DNA of 64,000 bases from Colius striatus (lineage: Eukaryota > Chordata > Aves > Coliiformes > Coliidae). The position numbers and the translations under genes were made by a program. The notes below the pieces were generated by a model. It did not search any database and was not told the origin of the DNA. It was given only the letters and a program-made list of their open reading frames with translations. Position 1 is the stretch's first letter. Each line of letters starts with the position of its first letter. The stretch is taken from positions 24,334,501-24,398,500 of the forward strand of contig NC_084761.1 of NCBI RefSeq assembly GCF_028858725.1, written 5' to 3'. Positions 24,904 to 36,455 of the stretch are shown piece by piece.

Positions 24904-27900
24904 CTTCTCTTTATGATTCTCTTTTCTCTTCCCTTTCTTCACACCTTCCTTCCCCTCTAGTAAAAGTTACATGCACTGTTTTAAGTAGAAGTTTAAGATA
25001 CTGGCAACTACTTGGAATGAAAGATACCCTACAAAAGATAAGCAGTGCTGCTAGAGAGATACATAGAAATCCAATAAGCCTCATATTGCCTTAATGTTTT
25101 TACTGACAGCCACTGCCTGTAAAATACATCTGTAAATTATAACAACATTTCTGTACTTTTTCACCCTATCACCCCAAGAATATTTCTTTAGTGAGATTTT
25201 TAGCAGTTTTGTACTTCCACCACAAGCGTTGACTTTGATGCATGTGGCTACTAACAAGACACAGCAGCATACACAACATGGCCAACAGTTCTATCAGCCT
25301 CAGGTCAGTAACCTTTGGAATTCATCACCAGCTACTGAGTATCCTGTGTGAAATATGGGGATTACTGAAATCTAACTTCTAGCATATATATATGCCTACA
25401 AGACATATCACTTTCCAAGTAAGAAATATTAAGCATTATTATTCTAATTATCAGCAGAAGAAACAAGAGGTAAAGCTGTGACATCTTCTCATGCAAAGGA
25501 AATTAGCTTTCCAGAAAGACAGAATAGGAGCTAGAGAAGAGCTGGGGACTGAAACAGAACATTTCAGTTTCCCGAGTCATCTATCTAGAAGTAAATTCAC
25601 CCGAAAGACAGAAATGTCTAACTGTCATCTTTAAAATAATTTTGCTATTTCTTTTGCTTTCAGCAGAATCCAAAAGTTCACTTAGGAAGTCAACTAAATC
25701 ACATGCACATTTACAGCAATAAGAAAAAAAATAGCTTTTGTGATAGCAATATAAAATACAGCCATTAGCTTATCTTCTCTTTACTTTGCCCAAAAGAAAG
25801 AGAAGTGCATCTATGCTGAAAACTTGGATTTAGATCACGTTTGGATTTTACTCAAATACAAGTAATTCATATGGCTTATAGCAATGACAGAAGGACTTTT
25901 TTAAAGCACCAATAGGAGCGAAAAGCAAGACCGCCAGTGACACTATTCCTCTTAGCTAAGATCACTTGAAAATCACACTCAAAGTCCAACTCTGAATTCA
26001 AATTCATATCTACATGTCATTCTACATGCATAGTGCTTGGATCCAACTTGGCTTCAAGACTTTCTTTACTAATCAGGTAAGTCTGTAATTCTTATTACTA
26101 TTTCAGAAGACTAGCCTACCTAAAGTAAGAGCTTTATCCAAAACATAATCTCTTGTGAAGCAGATACTTAACGTTGAGCTGTTCATTGTCATCAGTTCAA
26201 ATTAAAAGCTAATGATGACGTCAAACATTGCTGGAACATCAAGAAAATTAACAGTTTGTGTAGAGTGGGCCATCTGAAATTTCACTTTGAAAGGGCAATG
26301 TGTTTTAATAAATGATTTCCTGGAAAAGCTACTGGAATTATTTCAATATAATACAACAAGGCTATCAAGATGCAATTGTTAGGTTTACTATGCAGGCATA
26401 TTCAACAATGAATTTTAGGCCACTCCTATTAACAATATTTCCCGTATGTTCACGTTAAAATATGACTGTGTTTTATGTTGTTTTTAGGACATTTAATTAT
26501 AGCACACACTGGAGGTATTATACTGAACCAGTTTGGATCTCACATCTTAGACAGACTTTTCATGAAAACAACTCCCTCAATCAGGTGTTTAAGTACTTTC
26601 AATTTCTGATTCAATTATAAACCTATTTTTATAAAACCTGAATTGAAGAATTTTTTAGACAAAAAGTTTAAATTTCTGTTGCAAAAATAAAAGGTAAAAT
26701 TTAGTTCTGGAATAAAGAACTGCTAAACTTCTCCATCCTCCACCCATTCTCACCATCTGCCTACTCAGCAAAAGATAACATATTATGAAAGAAACAGGAA
26801 GATATTTCAATGATTGTTTTTCTGTAGGAACATTTACAGAGCAAATATTACCATCTGTTGCAAGTAAGAGTCCTTCTTTTGCTTTCTGCTTTCTTATGGA
26901 AAAAAATAACTTTGCCAGTTTCCTAAATGATGTGACAACATCAGCTGACAATAAGCTGCTTGTTTCCAAAAGCACTTGGCTGATGGCACGGGACTTCCTA
27001 ACACACTCATATCAAGACTTCCAGTAGGGAATTCGCACTTCTCTTCTAGATACACTGACAAGTCACTTTGGGATCAGTCACAAAAGGAGGTTTCACACAA
27101 TTTTTGTCTGAAGCCTTCTTGCACTGACCATAATTTTATATACATAGTTTGTTGGGTTTTTTAAATTTATTTTGTATACATAATTTTATTTTATATCACA
27201 CAGTCTGGAGTCAAGACACAGAAGCAGTCCCAAAGCTGCATGACTCATTTTGCTTTCATCACAGCAATCACGTGGCAATCAGTTTATTTTCTTTTTGGCA
27301 GAGTGTTGTTGTTATTCACACTGAAAAAAATGTTCATAATTCACACAAATTTGTATCTGAAGTAAAGAAATACTAAGAGGTGGAGGTACCAGCAGGCTCC
27401 AAAAATTAGGAAGTGAGGGACCAGCATGTGAAAATTAGTGCTAAGTGGCAGAGGGACAATTTTTAGAGAAAAAACTACTAGGACTAGAAGGAGACAAGCA
27501 GTGGGGAGAAAACTCCAGAAGACAAGCAGAGACTGCACAGGATAAAATTCCTATCAAAGGTTCACAAAATACTGAAGGTACAAGAGAAGAAAATAATCAG
27601 CAAGAAGAGTTCAATTACTCTGCAGAGGTGGCTGACTATTTCCAGCTTTTTGTTGAATTTTTCTAGATTATTCTTGAATGACAGAGTGATCACATCACTG
27701 GGCATTATTTTTTTCCTCTGCTACTTAACAAAAAGATATTGTGAAAGAACTGAAACGCTAATACCCAGTGAAAAGAGAAAAAAAAAGCTTTAAAAAGAAA
27801 AGCAGGCCCTATCAATAGACTCTTGCTCTGAGAGACAACAGATCTACAAATAGTTTATTCTAGATAGATAACTGCTCCTATACACAAGAGTTTTTCAAAG

Positions 27901-29429
27901 TGTTAAGGTGAAATCTGATAAAGATTATAAGCAATTACAAAGAGAACTTGACAAAAGATGATATGATCTGGGAGCTGCACTGTTTATCAAGCATCTGGGA
28001 AATCACCTCAACAAAGGACCACCCTTACCACCACGCTCTGCTGCTGAAGCATCTCTGTGAGGAATCCTCTGTACACGATGAGGTAGGGAAACACCAGTGA
28101 AATGACAGCATTCTTCATGACTAACAATTTGCAAAATCTTTCTTCTCTCTTTTTCCAGGATCGTTTTCCAGATTTTGTATCTTTAAGAACAAAAACTGAT
28201 TGGTTCTAAAAAGATCCGCTCTTCCAGTCTTGCCTTTTTAACAAAACATGATACATGTTTCTTTGCCTGAAGTCAAACATCTGGGATTTCACTGATCACT
28301 TTGGCAGTTCGGTATGGCAAGTGCAAATCTTAATTACACAGCTTGGCACAGCGTTATATTATAATGAGTCTACTTAGCTTGAAATGGAAATATTACACAA
28401 AGAAGAAACTTGACAAGATCTTCAAAAACCTGTGGATTCAGAAGCTCTGAATTACTCACTGTTGGTAGATTTCTTGGGAAAACATTTGAGCCTGTATGAT
28501 TTCATAGCACACTTTGTGCCACTGCAACAACTTCACAGTAACTATGACAATGGCTGTTCTTACTTTATAGTAAACATTACCTTTGTATGTGATTACATAA
28601 GGGAAGAGTTGGAAACACTCTAGAGCTATGTTTGACAAGTGCTTTTCAGGCCCGTTGCTTACTACAGGAAGCACTTTAGGTTTTTTACCAAATGATCTTA
28701 AAAGTAGGAAAAATCCTGAAGCTCTGTGAAATAATCTGTTGGAAGGATCTCTACAGAAGCACACTGAAGTTTCTTCAGAAAACTTTCCACATACTACTTA
28801 GCTGCTAGTTTGGCTGATGTCAAAAAGTGCAGAGATGTGACTGAGAAAAAATGAGAAAAAAAAAAGTTGTGATGGCACTCCATTAAAAACTGAAAAGATT
28901 AAGAAATGAGAGGCAGCAACTTTTATTATGATGTAAATCTACACCTACACTGTATTCTGTTGCACAACTGTGAGCATTTCAGTTGTACAAAATGACAAAC
29001 TTTTCTTATCCAAAGATTACTTTCAGAGAGGTGATTGCTTGACAAATCGAAGCACGAACTGGAACCTGTACATTTAATTATGAAAAAACAATATTAAACA
29101 CTACCATTTGAATTACAAAATGAGACACGTGAAATAAATATTGCCTGTATCAGCTTAATCCAATCCCATTGGGTATTTGAAAAACATCTGTAACCAAGTC
29201 ATCATCTGCTTTTTTTTTTTTAGAATCTAGACTCTATTCAGGACACAGAATGCTACCACTTATGTGACAAATAGCTCTTTACTGTTTTGACATCGTTCTC
29301 TGCTTAGCACCATTCCTTACTTAATGCACACTCTTCAAAGTGTTGTCTTCAAGCAGAGTTATTTCTTCAGAGATTTTTTTTTTGTTAGCATTCAAGTAAT
29401 TCAGAAACTATGCTTCATTTTTACATTAT

Positions 29430-29500
29430 CACATTCTACAAATGAGAAAATAATGCACAAAGTGTGTAGCTCTGATACCAGCACACTCAGCAGCCTTGAG
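29430..29500 (-). repeat. possible MIR-like SINE remnant
   Basis: The stretch attctacaaatgagaaaata, then atgcacaaagtg, resembles the reverse MIR core (attttacagatgagaaaactgaggcacagag). The match is short and uncertain. Confidence 0.3.
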
Positions 29501-29547
29501 CATCCAAGACCCTTAGCATCTTCAGAGTTCAGTAGCATTTGAACTAG

Positions 29548-29783
29548 TTCATAGAGTCATAGAATGGTAGGGGTTGGAAGGGACCTTTAGAGATCATCTA
29601 GTCCTTCAGAAGCAGGTTCGCCTAGATCAGGTTGCACAGGAATGTGTCCAGGCTGGTCTTGAAGACCTCCAAGGAAGGAGACTCCACAATCTCCCTGTGC
29701 AGCCTGTGCCAGGGCTCCCTCATCCTCACACTGAAATAGTTTTTTCTTATGTTTAAATGGAACTTTTTGTGTTCCAGCTTCAT
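29548..29783 (-). mobile_element. CR1 LINE 3' fragment, reversed
   Basis: The copy begins with the reversed CR1 terminus (tcatagagtcatagaatggtaggggttgg). It runs through the typical 3' UTR blocks (gggacctttagagatcat; ggtcttgaagacctcc; ggagactccacaatc; cagcctgtgccagggctcc; gttccagcttcat). The short block usually reading aacccccctgc after catctagtcc is missing (catctagtccttcagaagc), a small internal deletion. It is truncated at its 5' end, as most CR1 copies are, and lies inside the 13 kb SYNPO2 intron. It is inactive. Confidence 0.93.
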
Positions 29784-32011
29784 ACAACTATCACTACCAT
29801 TAGTTACTGTATTTGAACTAGTTATTGTATCCAGGTATGTGATCCTTAAAATCAGTTTGTGAGTACTGCGAGACAATAGGTCTCCAGGCAGAAGCCCAGA
29901 AAGGGAATCCTCAGTGACCAGTTATGAAATCCAATCAGTGAAAGCACCTTTTGCACAATATACTCCTTTGCTACATAATCCTAGTATTTCCTATGTGAAT
30001 TCCTGAAATGGCACTGGATGGGGCAGAAGTCCTGAAATTTAATTATGCATATGCACTGGGCAATGATGCTTGCATTTCATCGCTTTTGAGTACTTGACCT
30101 TCCAGCTTCCTTAACATTGCTTCAAGGCAGCTTTGTATGTTTAAGACCCAAGGGTTTTCTAAGAATAACAAACCAAACCCTGCAATACTATCATGTAGCA
30201 TACTGTAACAAACAGGGTCCTCCAGTGTGGCTTGAATCACCACTGACAACTGCCATTACACTGCTGCAGTAACTGGCAGCAAACATATGTTAACATCCCG
30301 GATGTGAATGTGCATTGGGAGGATAATGCAGGTTTCCAATGGGGCTTCACAGTCTTCTGACAGCAGAGTTACTGGAAGGACAAACTCCATCCCTCTGGGA
30401 AATAAATTTCTCTGGGACTCAGAAGGAAAATATATAGTAGCAGGCATGGGTTCTTTTCCCCAAATGTACCTTCCTTGTCCCATTTCTTAATCCTTTTCTT
30501 TTCCTGGTCTCTTCATTGTGGCCTCATCACGAGTTACATGGGTCAATTTTCCATTCCTTAAGCTTGTCATCCAGGAACCTTGGCCATTAGGTCCTAGACT
30601 CATCACTCTCCAACCCAGTACTGAATACAGATTTTTACTTTGGTATAAAGTTTAACAAGCTTGTGGTTTTACTTTGTCCAGTCTCTTTGTTCTTCCCTTT
30701 TTTTCTACCGTAATGAAAGTATGCTTCTTGCTCACCCTGTATTCAAGTCAGATGTTCTCCCCTTTGAGGCTGCTTGGGCTCAGACAGGAAGTCTTGGGGT
30801 CTGTCTAGGGACAGCTGTGCTCTGCAACGCATTTCAGTCCTGAGTGTGAGGCCTCAGGTCTGGACCTGAGAAAAGACATGGCTATGCACCATACACCTGG
30901 ATGCACAGCTCTTTTGTGATCAAAAACCCTGCTGTGCAGCCAGTACAGGAGCTGTGCAACACCCCAGTGACTTCTTCATCCTGTGGGGATACACATAGTC
31001 TTCAGTTTAGACAGGAAGAGAGTGCAAGGACAGTCCCCTTGTTCCCCCATGTAGTATCCAAAACCATCATAGCCTACAGCAGCTTAGACCTGTAACAATG
31101 AATACAATCCTCCTGCATAACAGAATATTATCACTGCTAACAGAGTTCTCAGGAACTAGCTGTAAAAAGCAAGGTGCTCCTATTGAGCCTACACAAGGCT
31201 TTCATATGCAAGTTTGCATGCATTACTTCAGATACAAAGATCAGTCTAAAATCAGTTCTAAAGTATGTAGTGGTAGCACATTTAAAGGAAAAGAATGTTA
31301 GAATTTTTTGTCATTGACATATGTTTTCCCTACTCTCACTCTTTGAAACTATATTTGGTTGAAATATATCTGAAAAATAGTTGGATCATTTAGGATGAAG
31401 TAAATAAGAAAGCAACAAACAACTAAAACTGAAAATTTCAGTTTAAAAGATTTGATAAGAATGTTATATGGAACCGGATAATTTGTCTTTTAGTTGGGAT
31501 ATGTTCAGCAACAATAGTGCTATTGCCTTAGAGTTTTGCAATATAAGTAATATTTCTTTTCTTTGACTTTAGAGAAAAATATCACTAGCCTTTACTTCAT
31601 ATAAACTTAAACTCCTTTAATTTTTTTTAAAAAATAAAAAGAAGCATGGTCAGAAACTTGGACCACTTTTGCACGTGGCTTTCAAAAGTTCATTCACCAG
31701 ACTTCACCTTCTAAGGCCTTCCTCTAAGCTGTGGAATATAAAAGTCCAGAAGGTGGCAGCAAATATTCTTCCTTACAAAAAATAAACTGTGCCAAGGAAT
31801 GCAAAGATGCCTGTAGCCAAACAAGTTTCAGTTTGCTTTTTATAGGCATAACTGTATTGTATGTTGATAAACGTACACAGAGAAAGATTAAACAATAATG
31901 GAAAACACTGATTTTCTCTCATTCCTGAAATAATACAACAGATGTAATCAAACTAAACTTAGAATAAACGAGCTTCCAGCTGTAAAATTCCTTATAAAAA
32001 ATCCAGAAGGA

Positions 32012-32041
32012 AGTAATCATTGATTATCTTCAATGATTACT
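32012..32041. repeat. perfect 11-bp inverted repeat with 8-nt loop
   Basis: AGTAATCATTG is followed by an 8-base spacer and its exact complement CAATGATTACT. It could form a small hairpin. It contains no terminator-like T run and no known element, so it may be chance. Confidence 0.8.
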
Positions 32042-33014
32042 GGGGCATTCTTTCAATAACCTGGTCCAGTTTTCTGCCAGAATGAAGGCTCTCTGATAAT
32101 GGCTACTAAAATGAAGTCTAGAAATGTCCCTAAATATACAAGATCCAGGAGAACAGTTTAAAAAAAAAATGCATAAACCACTCTGGCAACTTAAAAGCAA
32201 CTGCTTTCAATGAGTACCCTGGCAAAATGGAAAAGACTTGAAACCACTGTTGTTCTCTTGAGATTCTGAGGTAGAAAAGCAGAATATTTATCAAATTTTA
32301 AGGACTTCTTTTTTTCCAGATAAATTGGTACCATCTCTCATTGGCCAGGTAAATCATTACAGTTGCTGCAGGTTACCTGTCAGTCTCTAAATTGAATTCG
32401 ATTTTAAAAATCCATTACAGATTGTTCAATCTGATAGAGTAATCACTGAGTAATCATATTTGGAGCCAAGGAAAACCACCCTTACAAAATGATACATTCT
32501 TCATCTCACGAGATAGTATGAACCATTTGGATTCTTTCCTAGTCATTCTATCCCTGAGAGCTTGACTAAAGTAAAAAACAAAACAAAAATTCATAAAAGG
32601 AACTTTAGTAAAACTGAGCTCATTCCCAAGGCACTACTGATGTTCCAGTTTGTTGACTGCCTCTCTTCCTGCAAGGCCTAACATTTTAGCCAAATACAGA
32701 CCCATGCTGCACTAAAACTAATAAACTGACCACAATCTCATACTAAAATGGAGAAAAAAAAATATTTGCCTAAAGTCTTCCATATCCAAAATATTTCACA
32801 TTGCTTGACTTTTTAAAAATGCAGATAAATTCCAAAGGTTTAATAATATTCTCCAGTTTATCAAGTATTGAGATTCTGCTTTTTTTTTTTTCTTTTTACA
32901 ATGACCTTTACATGCTAAATTTATGACTTGCATGACATTACAAGTGCTGTGGATAGATACGATTTGAAGTACAAACACTTTTTCATTGAGTTCTTCCAAA
33001 TTATGGACATAGGA

Positions 33015-33056
33015 GAGTCTCAGGCCAGTAAAACTCTCAGGCCAATAAAACACTCA
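33015..33056 (+). repeat. short direct duplication (about 18 bp)
   Basis: tctcaggccagtaaaac is followed immediately by tctcaggccaataaaac, differing at one base. This is a small tandem duplication in intronic DNA with no coding role visible. Confidence 0.85.
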
Positions 33057-35894
33057 TCCCTGAATCTGGTTGTCAAAATTGTGCTAGTTCCTGTATACTG
33101 TATTGTTTGATTCATACAGAGGTTTTTTTCTATGAGGTCATTTTAGCTCTGTTCTGCCAGTTCTGTTTCTTTGCTTTATATGATAACAAAACTAGATGTA
33201 GAATGGTTTCCATCATCATCGAATAATATCTTATTTTCCATTAATGATCTTGATTTTCTGATGAATCTGATCTACCATCTGTACTAAAAAAGTGTAGAAC
33301 TCGCCATAATGTGAACATTTAATCTGTCTACATTATTTCTGCTTTTACAAGTTAAACTTCTACCTTCATAGAACAGAAGAATGGCCCATTTTATTAGACA
33401 CATGGTAAAACACGCTTCATCATCTCTGATAAAGCTGTGTCCAATAAAACCAAGCTCCTGCTTTATCGACAATGGTTAGACCAAAAAAGATACTTCTGTA
33501 ACTTGATGAACACTGGAGTTTTTAGATAAACATAGCAAACTAGACAGCATCTTCATCCTAATTGTCTTGAAAAATCTTATATTTTGTGTAACACTTCTTT
33601 CAAAGCGATCATTTCCCTCTCCATCTCTGGAATCCTACAAAGTACATACAGGGCTTGGGACTGGAATCTTCATTAAATACGCGGGGAAATTTTCTGTCTA
33701 CTCAGAATATGCAATGTTCTATAACTTTCCTGAGAGCAGTTAATGCTATATTTTTTAAAAAAGCCAAATAATGTGAAATACTTTGGATATGAAAGATTTT
33801 AGCAGGCAGACTAATTAGGTTGACCTGTTTGATCTACTTTTTTATCTCTCTGTACAACCTCATCTTTTTAGTTTCATGGTTTGGCTTAGTAGATTAATTC
33901 CTAATATAAAAACTGTATCTAATTTTGCTTACTTATTTTGATTTTGCACCTTTGCATTTTTATTCTTGAAAATAATTTAAACAAAATGCACCAACCAAGC
34001 TTGTTGAATAAACTCTTTTCTGTGGATTCAATGAAGAAAGAAATTGTAATACATTAGAGGAATAACCATTCTGACTGGCTTATCTGGGCCTGCCACTCAT
34101 TGGTCCCACTAATAATCTGCTACCTGGACTCTTATTTTCCAGGTAAAAAAAGAGAGACCCCTCTCATCAGGAGAATATATGGAGAAACTTAATTCATTCT
34201 TGACAGCATATAACTTCATCTGTGGGAAAAAAAAATAGTTATATTTTTTTTTAATTCCCTTACCTTCCAATGTTCCATCTTACAGCACTCACTAGAGATC
34301 TGTCTATATGCAATCATCAATCAGCCACGTTGTAATGACTGCTCATCTCAAGGTTTAAGTAAGGATCCTTAAAAATTAACTGAGCTAAGTTGTCCAAAAT
34401 GAAATATTTTTTCTGGATAGAATTAGAAACTCATGAAAATGTGCTGTAAGTACATGGGAGTAGGATTAGTAATATTGGAGAGTTTCCTCTCTGGAACTGC
34501 GATCTGGGAACAGCTGGTCATAGCTCAGAGGTGAAAGGATAGTTCTGTTACAAAGCATTAGTTGTGAGAGTTATCAAAACTCTTGTTATGTAAGCTCTGA
34601 GTACACTCTACACTTTTTAAAAAAGAGATTCAGACTGAGCACCACCAAACTGACAGAAAACAATTAAATCAGTAGTCTCTTTCTCAGTTTCCATCTCTCA
34701 TATACAAGGCTGATATTAAAATAGAACATAAAAACCTGTGTAAAGCAGAGGTCTTAAGGTTTTAAAATCCATTAAGAACCCATGACAGAAAAGCCCATAA
34801 AATGTGAAACTTCTGTGTGAATTTTTGCTAGATAAGCTACACCTTGTACGATCATATACCTATTGATGGCATCTGTATCATGCTCACAGTACTTTAAGTT
34901 TTGGCAGCTAATAAGGAAAAGTAACATAGGCCAATGTTGTTTGAATGAAAATCTAGCAAAGCCTCTGGCAAAAAAGCCTAGAATTTCTCCCTGGATTTCA
35001 GAATTAAAGGCTTCTAAACCTCAGGATATTGGTTTAAATCATTGATTTTAGGAATGGCATGTATTGACATTACCTGGTAAGAACAAAGTAATTTGTGTAA
35101 CACAAAGAACATGTCTGGCTTGGGGAAAAAGATATACCTTTTTCCTATGCTGCCAAGTGACTGTTGCAGCTGAACCTTCACATGAAAACAGTTTCTGTTT
35201 AAAAGTGCTGCATTACTAAGAAGATTAGGATTTGTCAAATATGAATGGATTGCTCCTATAAATGGGTTGGAATGTACTAAAATTTTGAGGGCATTGCCTT
35301 TTAAAGAAACCAGGTTAAGTAGCATCATGTAAGGATATAAAGTGAATGATGTCTTTAGTTTTTTTGTGTTCCTTTTTGTGCTCTGAGAAGTGAAAACTAG
35401 GATGAGTATAAACATTTCAGAGTAAGAAATGCCTTTCTTAATAGAGTATTGTCAAATATATGTTATTGGACAGATGTCCTAGACAGAGCCTGCTATCAAG
35501 TAAATTGGGCTATGCCTGCATGTTAGAAAGAATCTTGTAAACACATTCAGAACTGTCATAACAAGGCACATTAGATAAGTAGTAGGAAAGCTGCACAGTT
35601 GCTAATGTAATTTTTCCTTTTCGATAAAAGTAATTCAGTCTATACTTTCCTCAAAAATTCAGTTTGCTCTGTCTTTGTTCCTGTTTCTTTCTCTGGCTCC
35701 TTTTTACTATCTCCTTTCTTTCCACCAAATTTAAATATTAAAAAGTGTCTATAGACATAAAAAGGTATTGCCAGGATGTCATGTGCTTTCAGGGTCTGTT
35801 GTTCCAATTTGGAACTGAAGAGAAGGGGCTTCCTTTTTGTTTTGTTTTGTTGTGTTTAATAACTGTAACAATATTTGGTATTTTGCTTTCCTAG

Positions 35895-36455
35895 GGAAGA
35901 AGCAGTGGACGCTCATTATCACTTCCTGGGAGACCTTCTTCATTCATTTCTCCAGCCATGTCTCCTACTTCTCCTCTTATATTTCAGCCTGCCCCTGATT
36001 ACTTCAGCAAGCCAGATACAGCAGCTGACAAACCTGGCAAGAGACTGACTCCCTGGGAAGCAGCAGCAAGATCTCCTCTTGGCTTAGTGGATGAAGCTTT
36101 TGGGCCTCAAAATATGCAGGAGTCCATTGCTGCTAATGTAGTATCAGCTGCTCGCAGGAAAATACTTCCTGAGCCACCAGATGAATGGAAACAAAAAGTT
36201 TCTTATGAGCCCCCAAGTGGTAGTGTAGCCTTATTAGCGGGAAAGCAACCGGGTAATGTATCACACCCTAAAAGCTCCCTGTCTGCCCCAAGTGCTACCA
36301 TGAAGGCTGGATCTCAGCTGAAGTATGCTTACTGCAGTCAACGGTCCAGAACAGATCCTGATATAATGTCCATGGATTCCAGGTCTGACTATTGCTTGTC
36401 ATCAGCTGATTCAAACTACAATCCACAGCCAAGGGGATGGAGGCGTCCAACATGA
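35895..36455 (+). CDS. SYNPO2: SYNPO2 alternative C-terminal exon (long isoform)
   Basis: The exon opens after tttgctttcctag with GRSSGRSLSLPGRPSSFISP and ends PRGWRRPT-stop (TGA 36453-36455), adding 186 residues in phase 0 to the Gln codon at 22704-22706. It carries LTPWEAAARSPLGLVDEAF, followed by NVVSAARRKILPEPP. These blocks are conserved in long synaptopodin-2 isoforms and related to the C-terminal part of the synaptopodin family. The window then encodes 1228 residues, and the full long isoform is expected near 1260, in line with the family. The exon is Ser/Pro-rich and probably disordered. The 13 kb distance from the donor and the use of a weak donor make this choice a likely point of tissue control. 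The identification is secure from the sequence pattern, but splicing itself is inferred. Confidence 0.93.
   Translation, partial: GRSSGRSLSLPGRPSSFISPAMSPTSPLIFQPAPDYFSKPDTAADKPGKRLTPWEAAARSPLGLVDEAFGPQNMQESIAANVVSAARRKILPEPPDEWKQKVSYEPPSGSVALLAGKQPGNVSHPKSSLSAPSATMKAGSQLKYAYCSQRSRTDPDIMSMDSRSDYCLSSADSNYNPQPRGWRRPT

Larger units (their letters stand above)
22737..35894 (+). other. SYNPO2: short-isoform 3' UTR merging into a 13 kb alternative intron
   Basis: For transcripts ending at 22736 the first part is 3' UTR. AATAAA hexamers are at 23386-23391 and 24149-24154. For long-isoform transcripts the whole of 22707-35894 (13,188 bp) is intron, ending in the acceptor tatttgctttcctag. It holds a pure (TTCCC)n tract, a long poly-A run, one CR1 fragment near 29.6 kb and a short perfect inverted repeat near 32.0 kb. 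No further exon or RNA gene can be supported. The many 60-100-codon open frames look like chance, or like repeat translation at 24.8-25.1 kb. Confidence 0.8.

Noticed and set aside
24834..25094. 86-codon open frame beginning with repeating SLPFP
   Set aside because: Translation of the (TTCCC)12 microsatellite.
27445..27666. 73-codon Glu/Gln-rich open frame
   Set aside because: Low-complexity purine-rich sequence in an intron, with no family resemblance.
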